From Pterobdella sp. o SKG-2022 (taxonomy: Eukaryota; Annelida; Clitellata; Hirudinida; Piscicolidae), in the NCBI GenBank assembly GCA_964035795.1, contig OZ038321.1:23628850-23692849 (forward strand): DNA of 64,000 bases, given 5' to 3'. Position numbers and translations under genes: made by a program. Each line of letters begins with the position of its first letter. Positions within the stretch are counted from its first letter, which is position 1. Of the stretch, positions 8,956 to 22,500 are shown one piece after another. Under the pieces are notes generated by a model. It did not search any database. It was not told the DNA's origin and saw only the letters and a list, made by a program, of their open reading frames with translations.

Positions 8956-11240
8956 TTAAAACAGACAAGGATCGTCTTGTGCTTTGATTTGTAGCTGGAG
9001 CAGTTTCACCTGCCTCTTCAACTCCTCCATCTCCCTCTCCATGTTTTTCTCCTTCCTCCTCAACTGCTCCACCTCCGTGATCATTTTATCCTTATTATCT
9101 ATTGACCATAATGGATTATAAGGTTGTATGTGTCCCAGTAATATTTCATCCTTAACAGCATTTAACCATAATAGATTATACTGCTGTCTGGTCCCAGTAA
9201 CTGAAGTTGACAGCAGTTAGTCAACATTATCGATAGTACTTATAGTGTAAGCGTTTATATTTATGACATAGCTTTCAAAATTTTTTACGATGATTCATGG
9301 AAGAACTTCAGTACATTTATTGAAAAAAAATCAGCTATAATTTTTGACAAGTTTAGCCTTATTATAAAACTAAACTTATCAAAAATTATAATTGTTTTTT
9401 TGTTCAATGAATTTACTGAAATTCTTCCACAAATCAACGTAAAAAATTATTTAATAGTATTTATAGATAAATTAAGATGTCACTATAAAGTTATATTATA
9501 GCTTTATTTATAAAAAATATATGAATTGCTTAAATTAATGTCCTATAGATAATTACTATATAAAACATACATAAGATGTCTCTGAAAAAGGTGAGCATTA
9601 TTCATATAATTGCTTTAAACACTATCAGTATTATTATTAACTACTATAAAAATCACAAATATTAAAATGAACTATAAAAGTTAATAAGCATATTCTACTT
9701 TATTCATGATAAATGCATATTTTTGCTTTTTATTCATCTATTATGATTTTTATTATTGATTATTTATGTTGATAGAGTGCTTTTAGTATAATGACATTTT
9801 AAAATATTAGTCTTCTACTCATTTCAATGGAAAAATGAACAAGGCTTACAAAAAATACTCTCAAAATGTTGGCTTAAAAAAGAAGTGATGAAAAATAGTA
9901 CATTTAATGTGCAGTATTCATGTACCTAGGTAGCAAAATCAGCCAAATGGGAGGTAAGGATAATGACATCAAAGCTGGAGTGAGAAAGCTCAAAAATCAA
10001 TCGCCATGTTAAGACCCTTTGGAGAGCTAATAGCATCACCACCAAAACTAAACTTAGAAGCTTCAATTGCAAGGTGAAGTCTGTGTTTATGAATCAAAAC
10101 TTGGAAAGCAATCAACACCAACAAAGCAAAGATGCAAAGCTTCATCAATGTCTGCTTTTAATGGATCCTCCATTTGAGATGGTTCAACAGTGCCTAATGC
10201 CCAGCTATGAACATCCACAAACCAGAAACCAATGAACTTTCAAGTCAAGCTGCAAAAATGGTGATGGGTCAGCCACACCCTATGAACAAAGCCTGGAAAT
10301 ATTCCAAAAAAGATGCTTGAATGGAACTCACAAGAGAAGAAAGGGATGGAACATTTGAAGCAGACCTGGAAAAGAAGTCTTGAATGCGAGCTGTGGAACT
10401 CTGGCTTAACATGGAATGAAACCAAAACCAGAGCCAGGAGATGGAAAAAAGTTGTTGAGGCCCTATGCTTCCTTAGGGGCCCAAAGGAATAATAATGATG
10501 TGCAGTTTTTAGCTTCACATTAATTCAAACTATATTTTGCTAAAAATTCTTATATAACTCTAAATGAATGAAACCTCCATCTTTAACTCCTGATGCTGGT
10601 CACCTTTCTTGTTCCGACATGTTTTGGCATAACTCCTGTTCTTCAACTGCCTTCTCTTCCTTTTCAACTCTTCTCTTTCCATTGCTGACAACTTTTTAAG
10701 GAGTTGATTGAAAGGTTTTGTACCCATTTGTAAAATTTCATCCAATGGTTTTCCTGATGTTTTTTCTATGACTTGTGACAAACTACAAGAGGTCATTTGT
10801 GCTACGTCAAGATTTTCAAGCTGAGGTTCAATGCTTGGTGAAGTTTCAATCTCGTATGAACTTGTATAAGATTCCTTTTTAGACTTTTCAGCAAAAACAC
10901 ATGTTTCTGAGAATGGTAAATCAGGAAGTTTTTCAAAATTGACCAAACCCTGTAAAGCACTTTCATAGTCAAGTTCTGGTGTATTAGTCATTAGATCATG
11001 TGACATGATGTCACTTGAAAAAGAATTTTCTTCTCTATTTATAAAATTTTGCATTGTGAAGATCGTAGCGCTCTTAAATGATTCATCACACATTTGTTCT
11101 GTAAGGTTTACCTGACTAACGTTCACATCCTGTATCGAAGAATCATTAAAAAAAAATTGCTGGAATTCATCATGTCCAAAAATGTTCGCCAAATCATCCT
11201 CGCTATATTCAGCGAATTCCTTCACAAGTTCTTCAGTCAT
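8956..11240 (-). CDS. Maf-like bZIP transcription factor (two-exon model)
   Basis: The first coding exon is 10575-11240, with ATG at 11240 preceded by a TTTTACAG acceptor, which suggests a 5'UTR intron. It encodes an acidic activation-type N-terminus (EYSEDDLANIF), an extended-homology-like helix (PFNQLLKKLSAMEREEL) and a basic region RRQLKNRSYAKTCRNKK. The NRxYAxxCRxK pattern is the signature of Maf-family basic regions, which bind MARE-type DNA as dimers. The second exon, about 8956-9112, supplies the zipper EQLRRKEKNMEREMEELKRQ with heptad L-M-L-L spacing and ends at TAA. The exact acceptor is unclear because the frame is open through a ~60-bp tandem duplication at 9105-9215. The intron contains a LINE 3' end (9915-10515). 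Large or small Maf versus another bZIP cannot be settled here. Confidence 0.6.
9284..9455. repeat. Foldback (palindromic) element
   Basis: Two arms of about 80 bp are imperfect inverted copies. The left arm runs from ACGATGATTCATGGAAGAA to GACAAGTTTAGCCTTAT; the right arm reads back as ACGTTGATTTGTGGAAGAA to GATAAGTTTAGTTTTAT. The centre is only a few bases, so the whole element can form one long hairpin. It lies in the intron of the Maf-like gene. A half-arm with the same GATAAGTTTAGCCTT core lies near 36615. It fits a non-autonomous foldback or MITE element; no transposase is present. Confidence 0.75.
9915..10515 (+). mobile_element. Decayed non-LTR retrotransposon, ORF2 C-terminal end
   Basis: Conceptual plus-strand reading across several frameshifts gives YLGSKISQMGGKDNDIKAGV, then a degraded middle, then KWWVSHTL- and WNSQEKKGW-like segments and a final CGTLA...GMKPKPEPGDGKKLLRPYAS. 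This order is the usual tail of LINE reverse-transcriptase ORFs, with a YLGSxIS.GGxDxDIKxRI block followed by WNPQGKRKRGRP-like and RWRxLVxxLC-like blocks. It is truncated and carries stops. A related fragment lies at 32340-33480 on the other strand and shares the SKISQMGG sequence. Confidence 0.75.
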
Positions 11241-12751
11241 TTTCCTGTAAAATAAATTCATTGTATGATGTAAAATTTCATTATTGAAAAAATATAAAAA
11301 ACATACAATAGCTTAAATTTTACTAAAGCACAAATCTCTTTTTTGATCAGTGAAATTAAGTTTTTTATCGACTCAATGGGCACGCCTGGCTGTGCTATTA
11401 TATGCTTCAGCTCTAAGAAAAATGCTTACCTCAGCGATTTACAAAAAAACCGGTTCAATACTTTTGAAATTTTGACATGCAAATAAGCCATTATTTGCAA
11501 TTAATATTTTATTTTGAAAAACTGAAAAAAACTCACACAATAAAGAAATATGAAGAAAAAGAAAGGTTTCGGGGTCTCCACAAGAAAGGCTTTTCGTTTT
11601 GATTGGTTGTTGAAAATAGTTGGTCTTCGATTAAAAGTTATGATAAATATAATAAGTTATCTTCAAAAGATAAATATGATATGAGTATAAAATAAATCTT
11701 TGAACAATTATATTATTCAAACAATTATTTCATTTTTTAAAGAAACATTTATCTATCACATATTTTTTTTGGTTCTTGCAAAGGGACTAAAATAACTGAT
11801 TCCATATATTTTAGTTTTTTATTTTTTTTTACTATAAAAACTTTGCGGTTTTTAATTTTTCTACTCTCATGAATTATCTTTTTTTACACGCTGGCCATTT
11901 TTTTTGTAACTCTTCTTTCTCTGCTCAAATCTTCTCCTTCCTATAATTATTATTATTCAAACTTTCATTTTTTTGAAAAAAACATAGTTAAGAATATTGT
12001 CAATCGCCAATAAGTTTTTTTCATTTTTTTTTATCAGTTCTTATTTTGTGCAAATCTTCCAGGTTATTAAAATTAATATTTCTATAATAAAGATATTTAA
12101 AATAAATAAAAATTTTTATTAGGATACAAAGCTTTTCGTTTACGAAATAAATTTTTTGAGTACTTGAAAATGTTACTTTGTTAACTAAAACCTTTTATCT
12201 TAATAAAAATTATTAGTGTTCTTAAATATCCCTATTTTATTGTGGCTCGTAAAAATACATTATGTTGTGTTTTTTTTCTCAATACTTCTTATCGCAAAGT
12301 TTATCTTGTCATCAGTTTGCAGCAAAGCACTTTCGAAAGCCACATTTAAATTTATGAAAATTTTTGTTCTCATCAGATAAATTAACTAACCCGAAAATTT
12401 TTTTTCATTAGCAACACTATCCGACAAAACAGAAGATTTTTGATAATTAAAAAAACGCCAGTGATCCTCTCTGAGAGGAAGACCTTTGGTTGTCAGGCAA
12501 CTATGAACACAGATAAATTTATGACACTTTTTTCGGTCAACTTAGAGATAAAAAGATAGTTTGATGGTCTAGATTTTTATTGAATCGTCAATAATTGAGG
12601 CATGGAGCGAGTTTTAATATATTAAAAACCCCGATATTAATACAAAACTTCGAAATTTTTTTAAAGATTATTTTTAAATGTGGGTTGGCACTCATAAAGC
12701 TGTAAACTCCAAGTGATGTTAAAGCACTAAAGTTCAACCCAAGCAACTTCA
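11241..12751. other. AT-rich spacer with a degraded MITE-like half element
   Basis: No coding exon found. The stretch at about 12160-12250 matches the right part of the palindromic element at 42521-42640 (ACTTGAAAATGTTAC... then TCTTAATAAA..., TAGTGTTCT... and ATTTTATTGTGGCT), so it is an older copy of that family. Confidence 0.5.
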
Positions 12752-15700
12752 TCAAACATCGAAAAGTTCACCCTCACTCAATCTTTCCAAGTCCTTAGTT
12801 CTCATTTCCTGTGGCAGCTCTCCCTGAGACAGCTCACAACTGCTTTTTGTTCTGCGACCTCCCACTGTTATTGTCACATATCTGCCTGCCAAACCTGGAG
12901 GCATTACATTACAGAATGATGAAATAAAATAGTCTGAAACAATTGTTTTAAAAACAAACGCAGTGTGTATTCAACAAAATACACCAAGTTTTTTGTGAGA
13001 ACACCTTATATTCTCAATTGATCACTTGAGAATGTAAACCGTTGCCAACTAAAATCATCGATCAATCTAAATCACAACGACACTAAAATATCGATTTTCT
13101 TATGCCTGTTACCTGAGTTTACATTTATTCATTGTATAATAGAGAAACAGTCTTAACTAAGCGCTAAGTTATATGCAAATCAACACCGTGCTTAAAAAGA
13201 TTATACCCACAATGGTTCCTTCAAATTTTATTCCTTAAACAATAAAAAAAAACCAAAACACTTCAACCTGAAGCGTGGGTTTCCTTAGGCAGCCATATCA
13301 CTTCTCCATCCTCCTTGTTTTGTATCACATCAATATCAATATCACTTCCACTCGACAACAACCATTGTCCTTCAGATATGCTATCACACACTGTCGAGCA
13401 AACCTCACTCACAGAACACTCCAACTTTTTATTAAAACTCTCATTAGACTCTGTAATTTCGTCGAGGTCAGAGATGTCGTTTGAGCTTTCTTTCAAAGAT
13501 TCTTGCAATGGTTCTGAATTTTTGAATGATTTTTTCAATAGTTCTGAATTTTTAAATGATTTTTTCAATAGTTCTTCCTCTTCAATAAACTTTTCAAACG
13601 TTTCTGCTGTTTTAAATGATTCTTTTAATACAGTCTCTTTAAATGTATCTTTTAGTAGCTCTATATCTTTCAGTGTTTCTTGTGTTAGTGCTTTTTCTCT
13701 TGGAGGCTCAAAACTTTGCTTAGGTGGTTTTACAGACTTCCTCACACTTAAAGCAATGGCCACATTTTTGAATTCCTGAGTTCCACCATTAGAGTCAGTC
13801 TTTGAGATTTCTTTTTTGTTTATATCTGAGGTGTTACTAAGACTCTTTTTTTCATTAGCAATATTGTCAGACTTCCTGTAGACGGGTGGAGATGAAGCCT
13901 TTTCTTTTAAGTCATTTTCCATTGTAAGAGCTTTCCTAGATTCAGACTTTCTTCTAGCTGCATTTATATTTTCATTATTATCATTTTTAGTGGCTTTTTC
14001 TTCGAGATTTTCATCACTATCCGCTATTTCATGAGCATGCTTGTTCTCATTCACTTCACAAAAACCACCCACGTCTAATTCATCTGAATTTTTGACATAA
14101 TTTTTTCCAACTTTTTTTTCACCACTATTATGAGTCAATTCATTTAAATCTATTTTTTGAGTGTTTGTGCTTTTGTTAGATTTTTCTTTTGGTTTGTTGT
14201 CCAATGCAATCTTAAATACTTTCAGGAGCATCTCCTTACTCCACTTCACATCTTCCCCCGTGAGTTTCATCTTTTCATCCACTTTCCTGCCTGGTGCTAC
14301 TTCAAGAAACCCTGTCTTTTTAAATGATGATTTCGATTCAAAAGCTCTATTTTCATCATTTGACTTACCAATTTTAGGATCAATACCTCTATATAATTTA
14401 CCATTTTTAGTTTTGTTTGTATTATTGTTCGTATCAACAGCATCGGTGTTATCAATCATACCATTTAAAATTGTATTAATATCATTATTATCATTCGCGT
14501 TGTCTTCAAAAATATTATCATTATTTCTATTGTTATTTATATCACACAGGCTTTCGTTACCACCAATATTCTTACCATCATTTAGCTCTAAAGAATTGCC
14601 ATTCTGTTCATTCTCCAGCCTGTACTCACCATTAGCTTCTTTATTCCCATTTATATTTCCATGATCCTCACTATTATTAATTTCATCACTGCCACCTTTA
14701 CTATTTTCTTTATTCTCATCTTTATTATTTTTCCCATCATCACTATTTTTATCATTACTACCATCATCAGCACCAGTGTTTTTCTTATTGTCATTAATAT
14801 TCATATTATTATCAGCAATATCCTCGCTTTTATCACCGTTATGTTTTTCATTTGCATTAGCGTCACTTAGGCCGTTTATTCCACCATCTTCCTTCAGCAC
14901 TGTCTTCATGTCATCTGTTGCTTCACCATTTTTTATATAAACTTTTCCAATTAATTCTATATCACTGATAACGTCAATTTCATCATTAACTTCTATATTA
15001 ATTTCATCGTTACCAGTGCTGTTTTTATCCTCATAATTAGTTATGATATCAATACAAGGGTTAATATTCATATCTATTTCAAGTTTCGGATTATCATAAT
15101 TATGATTATTTGGGCTTGAGTTTCCATCGATTTTTGTTGTATCTTTACAATCCTTACCATCTTCATTATTGTTTTTATCGTTTTTTATTTTTTCTAAATC
15201 GGTAGTAGCTTTATCGTAGGTTCCAATAGCTTTATCAATATTATTTGAGGTCTGAGAAGCTTTGTTATAAAAAAGAGAGATAGTTTTAGTGGTTGTCGTT
15301 TTAGTTTCTGAAATGTTCTCAAAGCTTTTTTGAATATTTTTTGATGTTTTATTGAGGTTTTCAAATGTTTCAGAAGAGAATTTAACTTTTTGAGGTGTTT
15401 TCTGATTTTTATCCAAACCTTCAATTAACTCATCGATTCTTGTTTCAGTTTTAAATGAATCAAATTGTATCAAAGGAATAAGTTTGCCATTGACACCTCT
15501 AACATAGGTGGTGTTAGGAGGGTGGTGTGCCATAGCGTTATGTTGATTGTTTACAGAAAAATAAAATGGTTTTAATAATGAAGAGGTTAATATTAAATTG
15601 TTCAATGGAGGTTGGTATATATGATTTTCTTGATTTTTTAGTTGTGTATGACAATGGTGTGGTGGTGGGTTTAAATGGGAAGTTTTGCATGGGGTTTCAT

Positions 15701-16289
15701 GGAGTTGTTTGTGATGAAATTGAGGTTTTATAGGAGTGTTGATGTTGGGGAGGTTGGTGGGATTATTTTTGTGAAGTTGTCTTGCAATCCTGTTCTTTTT
15801 ACGTTCAGTATCTTCATCACATGGAACTTCAATTTTAGAGATTGGAAAAATTTTTGAAGAAGTTGATGATAATTCCTGTTTTATGTGTGGATTTCTCCCA
15901 TTAGCTTTTGAAGAAATCAACGATGACTTTGGAAAAGTTTCAATGTTTGAAATGTCATTGGACGATGTATTTTTGAATTTTCGTTTGTTTTTATTTTCTT
16001 TCAACTCTATCAACAACTCATTTCTTATTCGAGCCATTCCACCGTCTACTAAATATTTTATTTTTTTCTTTTCTCCAAAAGTTGGAGTCTCAAAATATTT
16101 TTCATGACTTATATCAAATAAATTTGCTCGTTCAATATTTGAGCAGTTGTTTGTGAATGTTTGGAACTTTCTACTTGCATCTTTGAGGATCTTTTCTGCT
16201 TTGGCATAGTCAGTCAAAGCTGAAAGAAGTTCAGTTTGTTTTTGAGAAACAAGATTAAAATTTTTTATGTTTGTTTTATTTTGATTCAT
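12752..16289 (-). CDS. Large Asn/Asp-rich protein with SEGxx motifs; TALPID3-like candidate
   Basis: Two exons: 13268-16289 (phase 1, CTTCAG/GTTGAA donor) joined to 12752-12894 (TGCCTCCAG acceptor), giving about 1054 aa. The start used is the ATG at 16289; upstream coding exons cannot be excluded. The N-terminus has a heptad-like helical stretch (LLSALTDYAKAEKILKDASR). The middle is Asn/Asp/Lys low complexity with several TFKET/SFKNSELL repeats. The C-terminus carries SISEGQWLLSSGSD, DGEVIW, ELSQGELP and RLSEGELFDV. Clustered SEG(Q/E)-type motifs at the C-terminus resemble what I recall of TALPID3/KIAA0586 proteins, which act at centrioles in ciliogenesis. That assignment is tentative. No zinc finger, kinase or membrane segment is seen. 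The start faces XPC across a short spacer. Confidence 0.5.
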
Positions 16290-16560
16290 ATAAGCTGATT
16301 TTTTTTCCAAGTTTCAAAAGTTTGAGGTATGTTGTTTATATTAGAAACAGGTAAAAGTGAAGGAAAGGTAAATTATGAAAATAATTATTAGCTAATGAAA
16401 ATTTTAAACTCATTGACTCAAAAATGCGTTCAAAAAAAATCAATTTTATTATAAAAAAATCATGAGTATTGATAGTAAAAATTAATTTTATTTCTAGTGG
16501 AGTTTTTTATTACAAACCACTGATTTCGTGAGCTGTTATGTAATAGTGCGCGATTTCAAA
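16290..16560. promoter_or_regulatory. Probable divergent promoter between the SEG-motif gene and XPC
   Basis: The ATG of the minus-strand gene (16289) and that of XPC (16561) are only about 270 bp apart, pointing away from each other. I see no clear TATA box; the spacer is AT-rich with poly-A runs. The arrangement implies a shared bidirectional promoter. Confidence 0.45.
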
Positions 16561-19500
16561 ATGAAAGTTGCTAATCGTGGCGAAGCACGTTCTGAAAAAA
16601 AAATTGAAAGTGTAAAAAATGAAATATTAGATAAAGATAACAAGAAAAATAATCGAAAAAGAAAAATTAATACGTACGAAAAAAGCAATGATTCCGAAGA
16701 TGATTTTGAGACGAAAATAAAGCGAGTCACGAGGAGCAGTGTAACAAATGCAAAAAAAACTGAAGATGCAAATGTTAAAAACTCATCTGAAACAAAGGGA
16801 AAAGCAATTGATCTCAAAAAGTTTGAAAGAGTTCAGCCTACACAATTGAGATCTAAGTTAGTTAGCGATAATGAAAATACTTCAGTGAAGAATAAAAAAG
16901 ATAAAATACAAAAGGGTATCAAAACAAATAGAAAACACAAAGCAGAAAAAAATGAAAGTATAGATTTTGAGAATGGATTTGTAACTACAAAAACAGAAGT
17001 AAATGACGAGACTTCAAAAGTTATTAATAAAGCTGGTAAGAGTAAGAATAATGAGAATAAAGACTCTTCAAAGAAAAAAAAAGCCAATGATTTCACAAAA
17101 TTAAAAGAGAAATCGGATATTAAAGTAGAAGAGAATGAAAAAAACAAAGGAAATACTAGAAATAAACAAACAAAAAAATTAATTGATATTGAAAATGGTA
17201 ATAGGCAAAAGAATAATTACATAAAAAACAAAAAAAAAAGCATAAAAGCGCAAAAACAATCATCAAAACTTGAAAAAAACACTTCTAAAAAACCAAAAGT
17301 CAAAGATGAAGAGGATGAAGATAGTGATGATGAAGAAGAAGAAGAAGATAATAATGATAATGACTTGATTGATGAAGATTACCAACCAAATGATGATGAG
17401 GATGAAGATGATTGGGAGGAAGTGAAAGGTTAGCTCTATGATGAACATGATGATAAATATGAATAACATAACATAATGATAAATATGAATAATCAACCAA
17501 TAATATGCCCAAACTACCTGAAAAAAAATTTATTTAACCACCTATCAAAAAAAATATACACTCTTAATGCTCCCACAATCTCAAACACAGACACATATCT
17601 CTAACAAAAGTATATTGATTCGACAGCAGATGAGGCTGGTTTGTTGATGGCACGTGTGAAGGAGGGTAATGCTAAAAAGAGCAAAAAAACATCGACCAAC
17701 ATACAAGTCACAGTGCAAGATGTCAAGAAAAGGAAGCCGTTAGTGTCATGCTTGTGTATTTGTTGTTTTTATGTGTTGAGGTGTATTTGTTTTTTCACAC
17801 ATAGGCATCATTAAAATGAGATTCATTAAAATTTCTTTTCATTAATTTAACTCAAAAATTTTTGATTAAACATTTTAACAGTTTCAACTCACAAGTTTAT
17901 AAAATTTATTTTTTTAAAAATAACTTCTATTTGGATAACTGTGAAACTACAAAAAAATCACTAAATAAGCCAAAAAAAATTTTCTTAACAATTAAAAGAA
18001 TATATTAATAATTACCCACATACACACACACACACATACAGAACAAAGGCAGAGATGTTCCATGATGCAGTGAGGTGTGCTATAAATAGATCAAGATCTA
18101 CTGCTCAACAAAATGTCCATCAGGTTTGTAGACCTCAATGTTGGGATCATACCCACCTCATTATCATTAGCACACTTCATCGTAATTATTCACCGCACTA
18201 CTTTTTTAAACTATCATCTTACCTACTAAACATCACAACTCACTCATCACCACCATTTCTCAACCTCCACACCACCACAGATCTACATTCTATGTATGAT
18301 GTCACATGGTCGAGCCATGAGTCTGAAAGTCTGCAATGATCAAAAGTTGCAAGGAATTCTTCTATCCCTTACCCCATCACTCTTTGTCAACAAACATGAC
18401 TGGAACCCACACTCGCTTGTCAAGTTTGTTTCATGGTTTCAAGAGAGAATTACGTGTCAAAGGGAGAGTTTTGTGTATGATTATGGCCAGGTTTCGAAGC
18501 TGGTGCAGAGATTGGTGAAGCAAGCAGTTAAAGGGGAAGTTAAATCTGCTTTTGAGCATATCCTGGTTTGTGTAGTTGTGTAATTATAATATATTATGCT
18601 GTTGTTTCGCTATAATAATAACAAGTAATAAAATTTACTATGATAATTGATTAAAATATATTGATACATACTAGACATCATCTGAAGATACTTCATGTCT
18701 TAATAAGCCAATCATTTATAAAACACTGAAGGAACAGAAACTAAAGTACAACATCCTCATAATTTTTAGTAAGGCTTACTAACAAATATGTTGGACTTAA
18801 CCAAAACTTTAGTTTCTGTTTAAAAAATAAATGTATCTAAAAGTGCCATCATTAAAAAATCTGAATAAAAAAGAAACATCAGATTTCTTTAAAAAACAAA
18901 GAAATAATCCGTTTTTTTATATACTTTTGGTATACTTGCAACGTCTCCATTCAACCATCCCACAACATTTACTCATTTTTCTTCTACACCACTCCAAATT
19001 TGCCCACCATTCACCCTTCTGCGCACTATCCATAACCATGCTCACAGTTGATGGTAGCTTGTCTGAGAAGCATGGGTTTGAAGACGAGGTTGATGCATTC
19101 ATTTGAGCCTGTCACCATGAAAGCTTCTGATTTGGTAGGTGGTAGTTAAGGTTTGGGTTGTTGAAATGGGGGTAGTGGTTAAATGACTGTTGGGCGGTGT
19201 GTATATAGAGGAGTTTACATGGAATAAGAATTCTTTTTTTTATATGTATTTATTTTTTGATGTTTTATGAATCATTATTTTCATAAATTTTAGCATTACC
19301 TCACCACCACCATCATCAGATAAAAAGGAGCTTGAAGCCCGCAAACCTGATGAAAGAAGTTTTTGGTAAAGATTACGATGGAGGTGACGTTGATGATAAT
19401 GGTGATGACGATGGTGATCATGATAATGAAGAGAAAATTCAAAATGGCGTCGTTGAAAAAGTTGTGACTTTACCTCCAGAGGTTAAAAGTAAATCGAAAA

Positions 19501-22500
19501 ATTCTTCTACAAAAGCCAAGAAAAAAAATAAAAACGACGTGTTATATGAAGATGATGAAGAAGATGATGATGAGGATCTTTATGATGTTTATTATTATAA
19601 GAAAAACACCAAAAAGTCAAGTGATGGAGGAAAGAAGGAAAAGTCTGTGACGTCGCGAAGGAAGGGTTTGTTCCAATGGTGGGCAGAAGTCTACCTGTCT
19701 TCTCAACAAAAGTGGATTTGTGAGTTGGTGGTGGGCAGGGGAAGGATGTGAGGGGAGATAGAGTTGGAAGAAATTTGATGGCTGTGGTACAATGTAGATT
19801 AAGATTTGTTTAGTTGAAATGAAATGTGGTAGTGTGGAGTGAGATGAAGTGTGGTGTAATATATGATCTGTTTTGTTTATATTTTGTATTTTTTTCAGTT
19901 ATTGGGTAGTTTTCATAGTTCTAATATTGTTTCAATCTTACATACAAACCTACTTACTCACACATGTATAGATAAAAACTCCAACACAAAAATTTACACA
20001 GATGTAAACAGTGTGACAGAGAAAGTGGGAGGGGTAGAGGATGTGAGAGAAAATGTAACTCTTCCTTACTTGTATGTCTTGGCACATGATGACAGTGGGT
20101 TGTTTGAGTTTTTTGTAATAGAATTCGACTGTTGATTTGCTTATAAGTAATTACAATGCGAAAATTTTTATCAAATGACTAAAAGTTGATACTAGTTAAA
20201 AACGTGGCGTTTTGAAGAGTTTCTTTTTAACATATATTATTCAATAATTTTTATAACTAATTGATAGCATTTAATTCCTACCACTTATAGACGGCCACGT
20301 TAAAGATCTAACCAGTAAGTATGACGAGAATTGGTTGGTTAAAAATAGTAAGCGAAGACTGCCTGGTGATTGGTGGACAGTGATGATGATGATCTTCAAA
20401 GACAACCAATCAGTAATGGACACAGTGGAAGATGTGCAAATTAATGGTTGTTTATTTAAACAAAAGTTTAATATCGAGAGGTTGTTTAGCGCCATATTAT
20501 GCAATACCAACACACTAAACACCGCAGACATGCTCAAAAGTGTTCCACTTCCCAACAACTTTGCTGCTTTCAAGAACCACCCATTGTTTGTTAGCTATCT
20601 ATCCATCCATCTATCTATTTATCTACGTAACTATCTTACTGACCACTAACCCACCACACAATTCAGTTACGTGATAGGAAGGCACTTATTGAAGTATGAG
20701 GTATTGGTGCCGAAGGATCCTCCAATAATAGGTCATGTTAAAGGTGAACCTGTGTATGCCAGGAGAGCTGTGCATACGGTAGGTGGGGGGGGGGGGTTGT
20801 GTGCAGTAAGGAAATAGGGTGGTGGTGCTGTGAGGGGTGAGTGGTAATGTCATGAGGTCATGGGTGGTGGTATGGTGCAGTGAGGTGGTGCAGTGAGATG
20901 AAGTAGTGACATGCGTTTTGAATGATTTATTGCTTTATGTTAAGGCAGTTTAAAATCACGTTCACATCTAAATATTTCGCTGCTCTTATTACATCTTCGT
21001 CACCTCATCACTTCACTACACACCACATTCTAACACATACAACACTAACAAATCATACTTAACAACACTACAACCCACCAAATTCATCATAATCTAACTA
21101 CACCACACCAGTGCCACTCAAAGGACAAATGGATGTTGGAAGGAAGGGCAGTGAAACAGGGAGAAGAGGCTTACAAGGTAGTCAAGGCGATTCGTAGACA
21201 GGTGTGTGGCATGCTTTCATCATCGTTTGTCGTTTTTATAGTCTCATTTCAATTTTATTTTGTCTTTATTGCTTTTGTTACATTAAAAGATTTTACATTG
21301 CTGAGGTGCTACACAAAAATAGATAGGATTTGGGCATGTAACGAAGATAGATGCTCGAAACCCATCAAGTGCTGCAGATATGTTAAGGTAGAACATAAGA
21401 ACAAAAAAGGTAGACCAAGAATAACACGATCCCAATTAGTAAGCAATGACTTTAGAAAAATGGAACTTGAATCTGAACTAGCCCAAGACTGTAAAGTGTG
21501 GTGAAGAGCCATTATGAGAACCCATGCTAGCTTAAAAACAGACGTAAAACGATGATGATAATGAATTAAATTTCCAATGCATTTATCAAGACAGCAAAAA
21601 AAACTAATTCTAAATAAGTTTAGTTTTATCATAAAATATTAGCAAAAACTCATAAATCTAGGCATAATTTATCAAAAAATTAGTCTTTAGTAGTACCTCA
21701 ACTTGCTTATAAAAACTTCCAATATTTTTTATTATTGAAGAATCCTTAAATACCGCTTATAAATAGCATCAAACACCCGCAGAATGAGCCAGAAGGCTTG
21801 GTGAGGTGGCAATATTTGTTCGGTAGGTGGCAGACTGAGAAGTACATTCCTCCGCCTATCTCTAACGTGTGTTTTTCTGTTGCTATGTTTATCTATGTTT
21901 TTTTGTGCTTATGTTGTGTTGTCAATCTTATTTGTGTTCTTTTTTTCGTTTTTATAAAATTAGGAATAAAGATTTTAAAGGCTTATGGTTATGATGGTAA
22001 TCATTATAATACTTCAATCATGATACTATTAGTGATAAGAACATTGATGAGGCATGTAATAATAATGATTTCATTGGCAGCATTTCCCACACACAAAACA
22101 GCACCTTCAAGCCACCATCTAAAACCACACAGGGGATAATCCCGAAGAATCGCTTCGGCAACATAGAATTCTTTCAGCCCTGGATGGTGCCACCTGGAGG
22201 AGTCTACATCAGAGGTTTGTTCTGTGCCTTATTGGTTTCGTGGCTAAAGGGCTTTTATAAATTTCACCAAAACTTGAAAAATTTCATCAACCGTCACAAC
22301 TTTTTAGACTACCAAAATAACTAGAACGTTTAAAAAAACACTTACCTCACTATTAAACCACCATTATTTCATTACTCTCACAGAACGCATGTTGGGCCTG
22401 GATAGAGTGGCCAAGCAGCATGGAAAAGATGCAGCACCTGCCATGCTTGGGTGGCATTTCAAGAAGGGATTCAACATTCCCATGTGCGTTTACATATCAG

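Noticed and set aside
14161..14870. Plus-strand ORFs inside the SEG-motif gene
   Set aside because: They are antisense shadows of the Asn/Asp-rich coding sequence.
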